Positions 25,520-34,223 of a DNA stretch of 64,000 nt are shown here, piece by piece (positions within the stretch are counted from its first letter, which is position 1; each line of letters begins with the position of its first letter). This DNA is from Bog-756 sp963837805 (GTDB lineage Bacteria > Actinomycetota > Acidimicrobiia > Acidimicrobiales > RAAP-2), in the NCBI GenBank assembly GCA_963837805.1, contig CAWIOU010000003.1:124001-188000 (forward strand), read 5' to 3'. A model generated the notes under the pieces. The model was not told the origin of the DNA, made no database searches, and was given only the letters and a program-made list of their open reading frames with translations. The position numbers and the translations under genes are program-made.

Positions 25520-28105
25520 TCACCCCCGTCGTCCCATGATTGGGTCGGCGCCCGTGAAGTACACGGTGTCCTGGGCGTAGAGGCTGTCGTGGGCGGCCGA
25601 GCCGAGGATCTGCTCGGGACCGTTGATACACGGGGTGTTGTAGCCGGTGACGCTCTTCGTGCACCGCGGCAACTTGACCACGGTCCTCCCGTTGAGCTTG
25701 AGCATGGCCAGCGTCCCGGCGGGAACGCGCAGTCCGTAGAAGAACTTGAGCACGGCGACGATGGGTGCCTTCTTGTTGGTGTAGGCCGAGAAGTTGCCCA
25801 TCGCCTGGACGATGCGGCCGTAGCATTCGACGGACCCGGTCGGCGGGCACAGAGCCGGCTCGGCTGATGCGGGGAGCGATTTGAGGGTCACCGCCACCGG
25901 CGGGGGGCTGGTCGATGTGGTGCCGGCCAGCGGGACGGCCAAGGCCATGGCTGCGGCCTGGTTTACCGCCGGCTTCAGGATCCTCTTGGTGGGCAGGGTC
26001 AGGGTGACGGAGGCCTTGGCCGTCTTCAGCGGTTTCTTGGTGCTGACCACGGGAATCCCGGGGGCGGCTACCGCCTCGGTGCCGTTCCCACTCTGGACCA
26101 CGATCACCCCGATCGATCCGAGCGTGGTGGTGTGGGACGAGGCGTCGGACGAGGTGATGGTGGCCGACCCGGTGATGACCACGCCGCTGGCCAGGCCGCT
26201 GGTCTTGACCAACACGTCGAGGGAGTCCGAGGCCCCGACCACCAGGTTTCGGAGCGGACAGGTGACCCTGCCGGATCCGGCGGTCGAACAGTTGGTCCCG
26301 GACGCGGCCATGCCGGCGAGGTCGTAGGAGATCGGGGACCCATGGTCGGTCACGTTCACCGTAACCGTGAGTCCGGTGACCCTGGCCGTCGAAGTGTTGG
26401 AGACCGTGGCCCCCCAGCCGCCGTCGGTTCCGGCGCTGACCTGGTTCTGGAGGGGCGGGGTGGAGGCGGGTACCTGAAAGGTGGGGGTGGCGGGGGGAGG
26501 GTTCACTGTCGTCGAGCCGAGGGCCTTCGCCCCGGACGGCGGCGTGCACGAGACCGACTCGGAGACCGGGGACCCGTGGATGACGAAGGTGACTTCGGCA
26601 CTGATGGGCCCGGGGGTGAGGTAGACCTTCCCGGTCGCCGGTCCGGCCTGGAACGTGACCGGGTTGTAGGTGGTGTCATAGGTGTAGGGCGCCCCGACCA
26701 CCAGGGTGGTGTCGCTTTGGGGGAGATTGGAGGCCGAGGCCGCCTCGACATTGGGTCTGACCGCCCCGCTGAGGGGTCCACCGACCGAGGAGCGGCCGTC
26801 GACGGCGGTGGATTGGGAGGCGACGGTGAGCGAGGTGGCCCCCATCGCGACGAAGTGGTTGAGCACCTGAGCGGGGAGGGTCACCTCGGCCGCCGGGGCG
26901 GTCTGGAAGGTCCCGCCGGCGTCGACGCTCGACGGTGGGGCCGGGGACTCGGACACCACCGTGTGGATGGTGGTCGATCCGAAGCCCGAGACCATACAGG
27001 AATAGGTCACACTGACCCCGGGAAAGGCACTGCCGTAGGTCCAGGTGTCGGCCAAGGGGCTATACCCTTCACCGCCGGTTGGCCCCTCACCACCGAAGAG
27101 CAAGAGCTTCCCGGTCGCCGGGTCGTAGGAGATGGACGAACCGTCGCGGGCACCAGGAGAGGTCGCCGGGGACTGCTGGGTCCAGTTGTTTCCGGCCCAC
27201 ACCCAGGTGTCGGCTAGGTCACCTCCGCCGGACCCACCGAACAGCACCATGTTGCCCGTAGCCGGGTCATAGGCCATTGACGAATCGCCGCGGGCGGGAG
27301 GAGAAGTCGTCGGGAACTGCTCGGTCCAGTTGGTCCCGTCCCACACCCAGGTGTCGGATAGACCTCCCTCATCAAAGCCGCCGAACAGAACCATGTTCCC
27401 GGTGGCCGAGTCGTAGGCCATCGATGCCGAGTTCCGTGGGGGAGGGGAGGTCGTCGGGAACTGCTCGGTCCAACTGCTGCCGTCCCACACCCAGGTGTCG
27501 GAATTGTCACCGTCACCGAACCCACCGAAGAGAACCATGTTGCTGGTGGCCGAGTCGTAGGCCATCGACGCTCCGTTGCGGGCGGCGGGGCCCCCGTCCG
27601 GGAACTGCTGAGTCCAGTTGCTGCCGTCAAAGGTCCAGGTGTCGGAGAGATAGTCGCCGCCGAACCCACCGTAGAGCACCATGTTCCCGGTGGCCGGGTC
27701 GTAGGCCATCGAAGCCGACTCACGGGCCGGTGGTGAGGTGGTCGGAGACAGTTGGCTCCAGGTGGATCCGCTCCATGTCCAGGTGTCAGCCAATTCGGAA
27801 TCGCCGTCGTACCCACCGAAGAGCACGGTCTTTCCGATGGCCGGGTCATAGGCCATAGACGCATAGCTTCGAGCCGTCGGTGACGTGGCCGGAGACAGCT
27901 GGGTCCAGGTCGTTGCCGGGGTGCTCGCACCTGCCGATCCAGGCGTCACGACGACCGCGGCGAATGTCCCGGCGATGACAAGACAACACCCCAAGAAGAG
28001 ACTGGCCAAGGCGCGGTTCCTGACCGACCGGTCCCGCCTCCCGAACCACACAGCTTGCGCCGCCGGTGCGGCCAACAACGTTTTTACGCGCTTTACTCCA
28101 AGCAT
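25520..28105 (-). CDS. Secreted kelch/galactose-oxidase-like repeat protein
   Basis: An 861-residue protein; ATG 28105 follows AGAGGTGG and is preferred over the open extension to 28156. A long signal peptide or anchor spans about 30-60. Six repeats of about 48 residues (SMAYDPATGNMVLFGGFG, then DTWVWDGSNWTQ) make a kelch-type six-blade propeller at about 60-355. The remaining 500 residues contain Ig-like/DUF11-type modules (TVTVNVTDHGSP, VTCPLRNLVVGASD) with paired cysteines. No C-terminal membrane anchor is seen. Adhesion or polymer binding is likely; enzymatic activity is not demonstrated. Confidence 0.75.
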   Translation of the reverse strand: MLGVKRVKTLLAAPAAQAVWFGRRDRSVRNRALASLFLGCCLVIAGTFAAVVVTPGSAGASTPATTWTQLSPATSPTARSYASMAYDPAIGKTVLFGGYDGDSELADTWTWSGSTWSQLSPTTSPPARESASMAYDPATGNMVLYGGFGGDYLSDTWTFDGSNWTQQFPDGGPAARNGASMAYDSATSNMVLFGGFGDGDNSDTWVWDGSSWTEQFPTTSPPPRNSASMAYDSATGNMVLFGGFDEGGLSDTWVWDGTNWTEQFPTTSPPARGDSSMAYDPATGNMVLFGGSGGGDLADTWVWAGNNWTQQSPATSPGARDGSSISYDPATGKLLLFGGEGPTGGEGYSPLADTWTYGSAFPGVSVTYSCMVSGFGSTTIHTVVSESPAPPSSVDAGGTFQTAPAAEVTLPAQVLNHFVAMGATSLTVASQSTAVDGRSSVGGPLSGAVRPNVEAASASNLPQSDTTLVVGAPYTYDTTYNPVTFQAGPATGKVYLTPGPISAEVTFVIHGSPVSESVSCTPPSGAKALGSTTVNPPPATPTFQVPASTPPLQNQVSAGTDGGWGATVSNTSTARVTGLTVTVNVTDHGSPISYDLAGMAASGTNCSTAGSGRVTCPLRNLVVGASDSLDVLVKTSGLASGVVITGSATITSSDASSHTTTLGSIGVIVVQSGNGTEAVAAPGIPVVSTKKPLKTAKASVTLTLPTKRILKPAVNQAAAMALAVPLAGTTSTSPPPVAVTLKSLPASAEPALCPPTGSVECYGRIVQAMGNFSAYTNKKAPIVAVLKFFYGLRVPAGTLAMLKLNGRTVVKLPRCTKSVTGYNTPCINGPEQILGSAAHDSLYAQDTVYFTGADPIMGRRG

Positions 28106-28227
28106 GATTACCACCTCTAGGGTCCTTCGGTTGCTCGATGATCGAGTTGCACCCATCCCATAGGGGTCAGGAATTCGGGACGGGGGAGTCCAGTCGGACG
28201 TGACCGCATTGATGGCGTGACCAAGGG

Positions 28228-28263
28228 CGGTCTCCGCCCGTCAGGGGACGGAGAGGGAGACCG
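28228..28263. terminator. Two-tier stem-loop
   Basis: Outer arms CGGTCTCC (28228-28235) and GGAGACCG (28256-28263) enclose inner arms CCGTC (28238-28242) and GACGG (28247-28251). On the minus strand it follows the stop of the small gene at 28303 and precedes the kelch-repeat gene, so it is either a terminator of the former or a leader structure of the latter. Confidence 0.45.
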
Positions 28264-28279
28264 AGGTCAGACGTAGTCG

Positions 28280-28294
28280 GTCAGTCGGACTGAC
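28280..28294. promoter_or_regulatory. Perfect 15-bp palindrome
   Basis: GTCAGTC-G-GACTGAC, 8 bp after the stop of the small minus-strand gene. It may be part of the same termination region or an operator for the kelch-repeat gene. Confidence 0.35.
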
Positions 28295-28302
28295 TTGAGG
28301 GA

Positions 28303-28605
28303 CTAGGGACCTCGTATTGATCGCACTGCACGGTGCAACTGACCGGTGACTCCGAGAGACTCAAAGAGCCGGCGGAGGCGGCGGACCAGCAGAGCGGATC
28401 TCTTTTCGCACCTCGTAACGTCCGAGACGGGGGCGTCGATCTCCGAATCGTCCACTGCCTGGATACCTCTGGTGCCTGGCAGGACGACACACGGGAGATT
28501 CGTTGTTGCGACATCGCCGTCAGCGTCAATCGCTGTTGCGGCCATCAGGCCGATGATTAGGAGCGGGAGACCAACACAGCGCAAGACCCGCGTCGACACC
28601 TTCAC
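28303..28605 (-). CDS. Small hypothetical exported protein
   Basis: A possible 100-residue protein from GTG 28605 (behind GGCGGGTG), with a signal-like segment KVSTRVLRCVGLPLLIIGLM and a short mature part containing two cysteines. I do not recognise it. A stem-loop at 28228-28263 follows its stop, which supports transcription, but the C-terminal third (RRLRRLFESLGVTG) could equally be read better in another frame. Treat as tentative. Confidence 0.3.
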   Translation of the reverse strand: MKVSTRVLRCVGLPLLIIGLMAATAIDADGDVATTNLPCVVLPGTRGIQAVDDSEIDAPVSDVTRCEKRSALLVRRLRRLFESLGVTGQLHRAVRSIRGP

Positions 28606-28822
28606 GAGCAAACACCCGCCATAGGTGCAGGTGTACATGAATTGCTCTGAGGCGTCAACCTCTTTGGGGCGACTAGCGGTCGCTAGTTGAACTGTTGCAT
28701 CGCCTCCGTAGTGCGAATCCCGGCGAGACAAACAAACGTGTACCTGGCACCGACTTCGGTCGACGAGCGGCCGATTCCTCAGTATGGTCGATGACCATCA
28801 GATGTCTACCTAGGAGGCGGAA

Positions 28823-29119
28823 ATGAAGTTTGTACAATTGATCGAGTTCAAGACCGGAGATATCGAGGGATTCAACCGGACCCTCGACGAGTTTCTCGCC
28901 AAAACCAGTGGTGCCCGCATTCCTACCCGGGCCACCCAAGGTCGAGACCGGGACAATGCGGGTTCGTACGTCCATATCGTCGAATTCCCCTCATACGAGG
29001 CGGCAATGGAGAACTCCAACCGACCCGAGACGGCAGAGTTTGCGGCTCAGCTGGCGAAGATCTGCGACGGACCTCCGACCTTCCGCAACCTTGACGTTGT
29101 CCGCGAAGAGGAGATGTAG
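28823..29119 (+). CDS. Conserved small protein, probable dimeric alpha/beta-barrel
   Basis: A 98-residue protein with ATG behind AGGAGG. The N-terminal strand KFVQLIEFKTGDIEGF, the middle YVHIVEFPSYEAAMENSNRPET and the final DVVREEEM fit a one-domain dimeric-barrel. It lacks the HxCFGEDG pattern of the two paralogues at 16824 and 34821. Function unknown. It starts a run of plus-strand genes that includes the TIGR03086 protein and the TetR-like paralogue. Confidence 0.65.
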   Translation: MKFVQLIEFKTGDIEGFNRTLDEFLAKTSGARIPTRATQGRDRDNAGSYVHIVEFPSYEAAMENSNRPETAEFAAQLAKICDGPPTFRNLDVVREEEM

Positions 29120-29217
29120 CCCCTCGCATCTTCACACCCTGGATTCTGTCCAGATCCTTGAGTAATCCCGAATGACGGCTCGGCGCGCGATGATCATGGC
29201 ATCGAGAGGAGCGCATC

Positions 29218-29784
29218 ATGGCGGACATCGCCCGATTGCATCGAAGGGCTCTCGAAGAAACTCACACGGTGGTCGCCGGTGTTGTGCGCGACCAGTGGGA
29301 CGCAGAGACACCGTGTGAGGGTTGGGACGTTCAAGCGCTCCTCAATCACCTGGTGTCTGGCAACCTCTGGGCCGTTGAGCTCGGTGCCGGAGCGACGATC
29401 GAAGAGGTTGGAGATCGTCTTGACGGGGACGTCCTCGAAGACGACGCTCTGTTGGCCTACGACAGCTCGGCGACGTCGGCGGCAGCCACGTTCGAGGTGC
29501 CCGGCGCTCTCGAGTCGCCGTGTGCCGTCTCCTATGGGCCCGTACCCGGCTCCACGTACGCGGGCCACAGATTCATCGACGTACTGATCCACGGATGGGA
29601 TCTCGCGGTGGCCACCGGTCAGGACACAACTCTCGACCCAGAGCTGGTGGATGCCGCCTATGAGCTCCTTCGGAGCGAGGCGGATATGGTGCGGGCCAGC
29701 GGTATGTTCGGTGAAGATCGAGCGGTGCCTGCCGATGCCGGTGCACAGACACGCCTTCTGGCTTTCATCGGCCGCCAAGGCTGA
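29218..29784 (+). CDS. TIGR03086 family (maleylpyruvate isomerase-like, DinB fold) protein
   Basis: A 188-residue protein with ATG behind GAGAGGA. TPCEGWDVQALLNHLVSGNLW is the N-terminal metal-site segment and AGHRFIDVLIHGWDLAVATGQD supplies the second half; the histidines in LLNHLV and VLIHGWDLA are the expected metal ligands. Proteins of this kind act as thiol-dependent (mycothiol) isomerases or transferases, or are only metal binding. It could detoxify an electrophile handled by the neighbouring redox genes; this is inference. Confidence 0.85.
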   Translation: MADIARLHRRALEETHTVVAGVVRDQWDAETPCEGWDVQALLNHLVSGNLWAVELGAGATIEEVGDRLDGDVLEDDALLAYDSSATSAAATFEVPGALESPCAVSYGPVPGSTYAGHRFIDVLIHGWDLAVATGQDTTLDPELVDAAYELLRSEADMVRASGMFGEDRAVPADAGAQTRLLAFIGRQG

Positions 29785-29876
29785 GCTGCCGGCTCTTCGG
29801 TTCGGCTGTCGGCGCCAGGAATCGGCGACAACTACTCAGTGGGAACTTCGAGCGCCGATCCCCTAGTGTTGAACGA

Positions 29877-30221
29877 ATGCCGATCGAGGAGTTCAGAGAG
29901 TTGCGCAGGGCGGCAGAAGAGCTCCGGTCCGAGATCGCAATCCAACTTGAGATTGTACGAACCGTCGAGGACAGGCTCACGACTTCGGCAGGGGCGGTGT
30001 ATGCCGTCCGTAATCTTCCCACTGAGCAGATCCGGGACTCTCTGGACAAAGCATTCAAGCAGGTCGTCGTCCGTCGGCGTGCCTGGCGCGTTGCCCTCAT
30101 GCATTCGTGCTGCCTTGAAGAGGACATGAGCCTCACCGAGTTCGCACAACACTTCGGTTTCTCCCGCCAGTATGCCCAGTCCCTGGCTGCCGAAGCCCGG
30201 AAAGCGCAGTTGCCCGACTGA
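29877..30221 (+). CDS. Small hypothetical protein with C-terminal helix-turn-helix
   Basis: A 114-residue protein. The first 60 residues form a coiled-coil-like helix (EEFRELRRAAEELRSEIAIQLEI), and the last 40 include MSLTEFAQHFGFSRQYAQSLAAEA, which reads as a helix-turn-helix. No strong ribosome site is seen; TAGTGT ends 7 bp before the ATG, compatible with leaderless transcription. It may be a small DNA-binding regulator. The family is not recognised. Confidence 0.6.
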   Translation: MPIEEFRELRRAAEELRSEIAIQLEIVRTVEDRLTTSAGAVYAVRNLPTEQIRDSLDKAFKQVVVRRRAWRVALMHSCCLEEDMSLTEFAQHFGFSRQYAQSLAAEARKAQLPD

Positions 30222-30650
30222 GTCTCGTCCTTGGATCAGCTCCTCGAGCCAACCTCGCAACGAGTTGAAGGCACCTCAGAGCTAGCCTTGCAGAGTAAGT
30301 GTCAAGTGCGATTGCGTTGACACGCATCCGGGGTCCGCTCAACACTGACAGATCATCTTGTCAGGAGGGGCTCCACGTGGGATCAAAAGATCGATTTGGG
30401 AATCCGTATCGTGTCGTTTGCGGGCGGTTCCTGGGGGCCGTTGCAGAACGCCGGGTTCGGGTAAATCCAGCGTGCCACCGATCGGGATGTGAGTGGCGCC
30501 GACCGTGAGTCACTCGGCCGCATCGCGGTCGCTTCCCTTACCGTTTCGCACCGCTCCCGCCCATGGCGGTCGCTTCGATCCCCCCCGTGCTCAGGGTCCT
30601 GACGGCTCGTCGACGAGGAAACCCTGGCGTCATTGGAGCGGGCCGTTCTG
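30222..30650. other. Gap without a recognisable gene
   Basis: About 430 bp between the small HTH gene and the TetR-like paralogue. I see no convincing reading frame or family match. No hairpin of the dispersed type is present. Confidence 0.4.
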
Positions 30651-31464
30651 ATGACCGCACGCCGACCCCAGATGAGCCGAGATGACCTTCGCGCGCTGCT
30701 CATCGCTACCGGCCGCAAGATCCTTCGGGAGGAGGGCCTTAGTGCCGGCGCAGAGCTCCTCACGTTCAAGCAGGTCAGGGACCGGATCGAAGCAGAGCGG
30801 GGAGTCCGCATCGGGAACGGGTCGATCATCGGCCGGGTGTGGGACAGCCTCTTCGATTACCAGACCGAAGTGCTGGCCCACATTGCCGCCGATGACAGCA
30901 CGTCGGAAGTCGATGTGACGTTGGATGAGCTCACGCCGATCCTGTTGGACGCGGATCTTTCCTCCGAGGAGTCTCGGTGGTTCACCGTCCGCGAGGTATG
31001 CCGAGTGGGCGCGGCCACACACATGGCCGCACTCAGCCGCTCGACAGACTATTCGTTGTGGATCGGCGTCTGGGCGGTGACTTCGGTGGGATCTGCCCCG
31101 AGCGCGCCGCCGGAGGATCGAGCGCGCGCTCGAGCAGTCCTACGAGGTAGTGACCGAGCGGATGGAGAGGATCTACCAAGCAGGCATGGATATCGTCGGG
31201 TACCGAGTTCGCGCCGGTCTCAGTATTCGTCAATTCACGATCGCGGTGGCCGCCCTGACCGAGGGGTGCGTTCTCCGGAACCGAGTGGACGGCAAGCAGA
31301 TGAGTGGGATCATGCGTTCGACTGGACCTGGAGGCCGACAACAGGAGTGGACGTTATTCGGACTGGCGCTCGAAGCCCTCGCCGAGAAGTTCTTCGAACC
31401 CGATCCTGCCTGGGCGCCACCGGCCGCGGGTGTGAATGTTCAACCGAACGTAGCCGACCTTTAA
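30651..31464 (+). pseudogene. TetR-like regulator paralogue, single-base frameshift
   Basis: Residues 1-146 (MTARRPQMSRDDLRALL onward, including GIRIGNGSIIGRVWDSLFDYQ-like recognition region) match the 17368-18132 regulator throughout. At about 31086-31090 the frame changes: the next base-frame continues with DLPRARRRIERALEQS and VAALTEGCVLRNRVDGK through FGLALEALAEKFFEPDP, again collinear with the paralogue. One extra G in the GTGGGA run at about 31089 would restore a 271-residue protein. Either an assembly error or a decayed gene. It lies between the small HTH gene and the CMD gene. Confidence 0.8.
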
Positions 31465-31876
31465 ACCACAGAAGTTGGGCTCGGCTGCCTAGCGTCGTTC
31501 GTCGGAACGGAGATATCTGCGATCACCGGCTCGTCGGGCCTATCGACCGGTTCGCTGGCCAGTGACGAACTGCCCCCTTCCCGCAGCACAATCGGGGCGG
31601 TCTCAGTGGTCGTGACCCGGCCCCATCGCGGATCAGGTGACAAAGTCTGCCCGACTGACGCAGGCGCTTGAATTGTGGTGAGCATCCTTCTGTCGAACGT
31701 GTTAGGTCGCGATCCAACTGACCCCGATGATCTCGGCGCCTCCATGAGCGCCGGTGAACGCGCCCAGCTCGGGATATTGGCGCGAACCACGGTTTGGTCC
31801 GATCTAGTCGGCGTCAGTGAGAGTGTGTACGTTCGTAGAGGTGGAATATTCCACCCTGAATCGAAAGGCACGCACA
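31465..31876. other. Gap without a recognisable gene
   Basis: About 410 bp upstream of the small CMD gene. Short open frames exist on both strands but none shows a family motif or consistent codon use. It may contain the promoter of the CMD gene, whose ribosome site AAAGG is at 31864-31868. Confidence 0.4.
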
Positions 31877-32197
31877 ATGGCTGAAGAACGACCTCTCCTC
31901 GAAACGGTCATGGAGATGACCCTGGCATCGATGAACAACTCGAATCTGGTGCCCCGCGATCTCATGATGGTGCGTCTTGCTGCGTTGGCGGCGGTCGACG
32001 CTCCCCCGGCCTCGTATCTCCTGAATCTGGCGGCTGCCGTCGATGCGGGCCTGACCCTAGAAGACGCGCAGGGTGTCCTGATCGCAGTGGCCCCGATTAT
32101 CGGCACCCCTCGGGCGGTGTCTGCAACCGGCGCAATTGCCAGGGCACTCGGATTCGCCCTGGACCTCGAAGCCGCTATCGAAGAGGCACAAGCGTAA
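31877..32197 (+). CDS. Small carboxymuconolactone decarboxylase family protein
   Basis: A 106-residue CMD-fold protein; ATG 31877 is preferred over the upstream GTG-type extension because AAAGG lies 8 bases before it. The core LVPRDLMMVRLAALAAVDAPPASYLLNLAAA and DAQGVLIAVAPIIGTPRAV fit the family, without CxxC cysteines. Peroxidase activity is unlikely. It ends at a strong terminator shared with the convergent membrane protein gene. Third CMD-type gene of the window. Confidence 0.75.
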   Translation: MAEERPLLETVMEMTLASMNNSNLVPRDLMMVRLAALAAVDAPPASYLLNLAAAVDAGLTLEDAQGVLIAVAPIIGTPRAVSATGAIARALGFALDLEAAIEEAQA

Positions 32198-32212
32198 GCC
32201 CGGACTCCGCGA

Positions 32213-32243
32213 GACGGCCCTCTGGTTGCGCCAGAGGGCCGTC
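32213..32243. terminator. Strong bidirectional stem-loop terminator
   Basis: A perfect 13-bp stem (GACGGCCCTCTGG with CCAGAGGGCCGTC) around the loop TTGCG. It stands between the convergent stops at 32197 and 32266. It is unrelated in sequence to the CCTCAGC hairpin family. Confidence 0.8.
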
Positions 32244-32265
32244 TTCGCTGGTTCTTGACAGATGC

Positions 32266-32652
32266 CTAGACCGTCGACTCGCGTCCTCCGTAGACGGCGA
32301 GGCCGTAGATGACCAGAATTCCCACGAAGATGTAGGCGAGCGACCAAACCGGGTAAAAGGGCATCCACCAGATGGCACTAATCGAGAGCACCGCTCCAGC
32401 GATGATGCCGATCCATCGGCTGAACTGGGACCGCACGATGACCCCAAAGGCGCTGAGGATCAGGATGGCGGCAACGATCAGATACACCCAGCCGTAGGTC
32501 TTGAGGCTGTGCCCAAAGATCGCATCCTCGAAATGCTGTGGGAGGGCACCGTGGTAGCGAAATGCCCAAATTGCGTCGAATATCCGCATCACCCCAGCAA
32601 CTCCGAGCACAATCGCGGCAAATACAATCCAGCCATCACCATTCTTCTCCAT
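32266..32652 (-). CDS. DUF7144-like four-helix membrane protein
   Basis: A 128-residue membrane protein from ATG 32652 (the reading to 32736 is unsupported). Four hydrophobic segments follow MEKNGDGWIVFAAIVLGVAG, with the signature VMRIFDAIWAF near residue 25 and WWMPFYPVWSLAYIFVGILVIYGLAVYG near the end, as in DUF7144/SPW-type proteins. Role unknown. It is convergent with the small CMD gene. Confidence 0.8.
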   Translation of the reverse strand: MEKNGDGWIVFAAIVLGVAGVMRIFDAIWAFRYHGALPQHFEDAIFGHSLKTYGWVYLIVAAILILSAFGVIVRSQFSRWIGIIAGAVLSISAIWWMPFYPVWSLAYIFVGILVIYGLAVYGGRESTV

Positions 32653-32861
32653 GGTCCAACCTTCTTTCTCGTTTTGACCGCTGTAGTGCTCCGTCTCACT
32701 CCGTTGCGATCCCGACGTGCACGCTACGACCGCCATTCAAACGGACGGTGGATGCTGGTCGGCAGGAGAAGAATGGCGGAGGCTCTGGACTCCAATGCTG
32801 AGGGTGGCCTGTCGGGTCACGAAAGGACGATCCGAGTCGGCGGAGCAACCAGAACCTGACC

Positions 32862-33764
32862 ATGCCGCTGCTCTTCGCGCTGTTGACGGCCTTTGCCAAC
32901 GCCCTCAACGTCGTCGCCCAGCACAAGGCCAGCATCAGCGCTCCGAAGCGGTCCAAGGGCTGGAGGTTCGTCCTCTATCTCTTCCGGAATCCGTTGTGGC
33001 TTTTCGGGTGGGTGGCCCTGGCCGGAGCCTTCGTCTTCCAGGCCCTGGCCCTGCACAACGGCGCGATCTCGGTCGTGCAGCCCCTCTTGGTGACCGAGCT
33101 CGTCTTTGCCCTCGTCCTGCGCTCGGTCTGGATCCGCCAGACGATCAGGACGGTTACCTGGTGGTCGGCCGGGGTGACGTGCGTAGCGCTGGCCGTATTC
33201 ATCGCCGTGGCCGAGCCCAGCGGCGGCAACGCCCTTCCCACCAGCGGGGTCTGGCTGTCGGCGGCAGCTGCCACTGTCGGCTGCGTGGCGGTGCTCGCAC
33301 TGCTCGGTCTGCGATGGCGGGGATCGGCGGGACGCCGTGCCGCGCTGCTCGGGGCGTCGGCCTCCGTGCTCTGGGCCTTCGTGGCCACGCTGATCAAGGC
33401 CACCACTGACACCCTGACCCAGTTCGGCGTATCGGGAATGTTCACTCACTGGCCGATTTACGCGCTGGCCGCCGCCGGCCTGATGGCGGAGATCTTGAAC
33501 CAGGCGGCGCTCCATGTCGGACCGCTTAGCGTCTCCCAGCCTTTCATCGTCATCGTCGATCCCATCGTGTCGATCGCGCTGAGCGTATGGATCTACGGGG
33601 AGACCTTTTCTGCGAACGCGACACGTCTCACCCTGGGTGCAGTAGCTTTCGCCACAATGTGCTGGGCGGTGGTCGTCCTGACGCGGACGGCTCCGGCGAC
33701 CATGGACCCGGATCCTCAGCCGGATGTCCAGATCCAGAGTCGTGAGCGTCCCTCAGCTTCATGA
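32862..33764 (+). CDS. DMT superfamily transporter-like membrane protein
   Basis: A 300-residue protein with about ten hydrophobic segments arranged as two five-helix halves. MPLLFALLTAFANALNVVAQHKAS and ISVVQPLLVTELVFALVL mark the first half, and PLSVSQPFIVIVDPIVSIALSVWIYGE the second, as in DMT/EamA proteins, including the NIPA-like magnesium group. Substrate unknown. The stop codon (TGA 33762-33764) lies inside the hairpin of the dispersed family. Confidence 0.8.
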   Translation: MPLLFALLTAFANALNVVAQHKASISAPKRSKGWRFVLYLFRNPLWLFGWVALAGAFVFQALALHNGAISVVQPLLVTELVFALVLRSVWIRQTIRTVTWWSAGVTCVALAVFIAVAEPSGGNALPTSGVWLSAAAATVGCVAVLALLGLRWRGSAGRRAALLGASASVLWAFVATLIKATTDTLTQFGVSGMFTHWPIYALAAAGLMAEILNQAALHVGPLSVSQPFIVIVDPIVSIALSVWIYGETFSANATRLTLGAVAFATMCWAVVVLTRTAPATMDPDPQPDVQIQSRERPSAS

Positions 33765-33771
33765 GCTGAGG
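33751..33771. terminator. Dispersed hairpin family copy, archetype
   Basis: Arms CCTCAGC (33751-33757) and GCTGAGG (33765-33771) with the loop TTCATGA. It covers the stop of the DMT gene and is 11 bp before the end of the convergent PIN gene. It is the most symmetrical family member. Confidence 0.65.
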
Positions 33772-33782
33772 ACGAACTCAGC

Positions 33783-34223
33783 CTAGGGAAGGTCGACTGT
33801 CTGGAATGCGATGTTCTCAATCGGGAGCACGGCTGCGAGCTGCCCACTGGCCGTCGGAGGGCTGAGCACCATATTCGCCCCCAGCATCAAGGCGGCAGCG
33901 ACGGCTTCGATGTTCAGAAGGCTGAGGTTTGGATGACGACGATGCACGCCGACCATGACCGGGACGAGTTGCCCGGAATCTGGCAGTCCGACATCGTCTG
34001 GAAGCGTGAGCATCTGCTCGAGGGCTGCATCGCGCCGATCCCGATCGAGACGCTCGAACGGGCCCGAAAGGTGCCCCGCAACTCCGACTACTGCGGCTCG
34101 GCAGGCTCGGAAGTAGAGATACATCGTCGTGAAGCGCTCCGCCCGTCTGCCGATCGGTAGCCGTTCGCCCACCAAGAGCGCAACGAGGACTCGATCATCA
34201 AGAAGGAGACGATTAGAGGGCAA
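33783..34223 (-). CDS. PIN-domain-like toxin of an AbrB-PIN pair
   Basis: A 146-residue protein read from TTG 34223, which overlaps the antitoxin end by 11 bp. The start SNRLLLDDRVLVALLVGE carries the first PIN acidic residue; the central helices and ANMVLSPPTASGQLAAVL resemble the end of PIN domains, but the second and third metal-binding acids are not obvious (NIEAVAAALMLG), so nuclease activity may be weakened. VapC-type toxins cleave RNA. The overlap and order (antitoxin first) are typical of toxin-antitoxin operons. Confidence 0.6.
   Translation of the reverse strand: MPSNRLLLDDRVLVALLVGERLPIGRRAERFTTMYLYFRACRAAVVGVAGHLSGPFERLDRDRRDAALEQMLTLPDDVGLPDSGQLVPVMVGVHRRHPNLSLLNIEAVAAALMLGANMVLSPPTASGQLAAVLPIENIAFQTVDLP

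Noticed and set aside
31080..31100. Programmed frameshifting in the TetR-like paralogue
   Set aside because: No slippery heptamer or downstream structure is apparent, and the intact paralogue uses a single frame.
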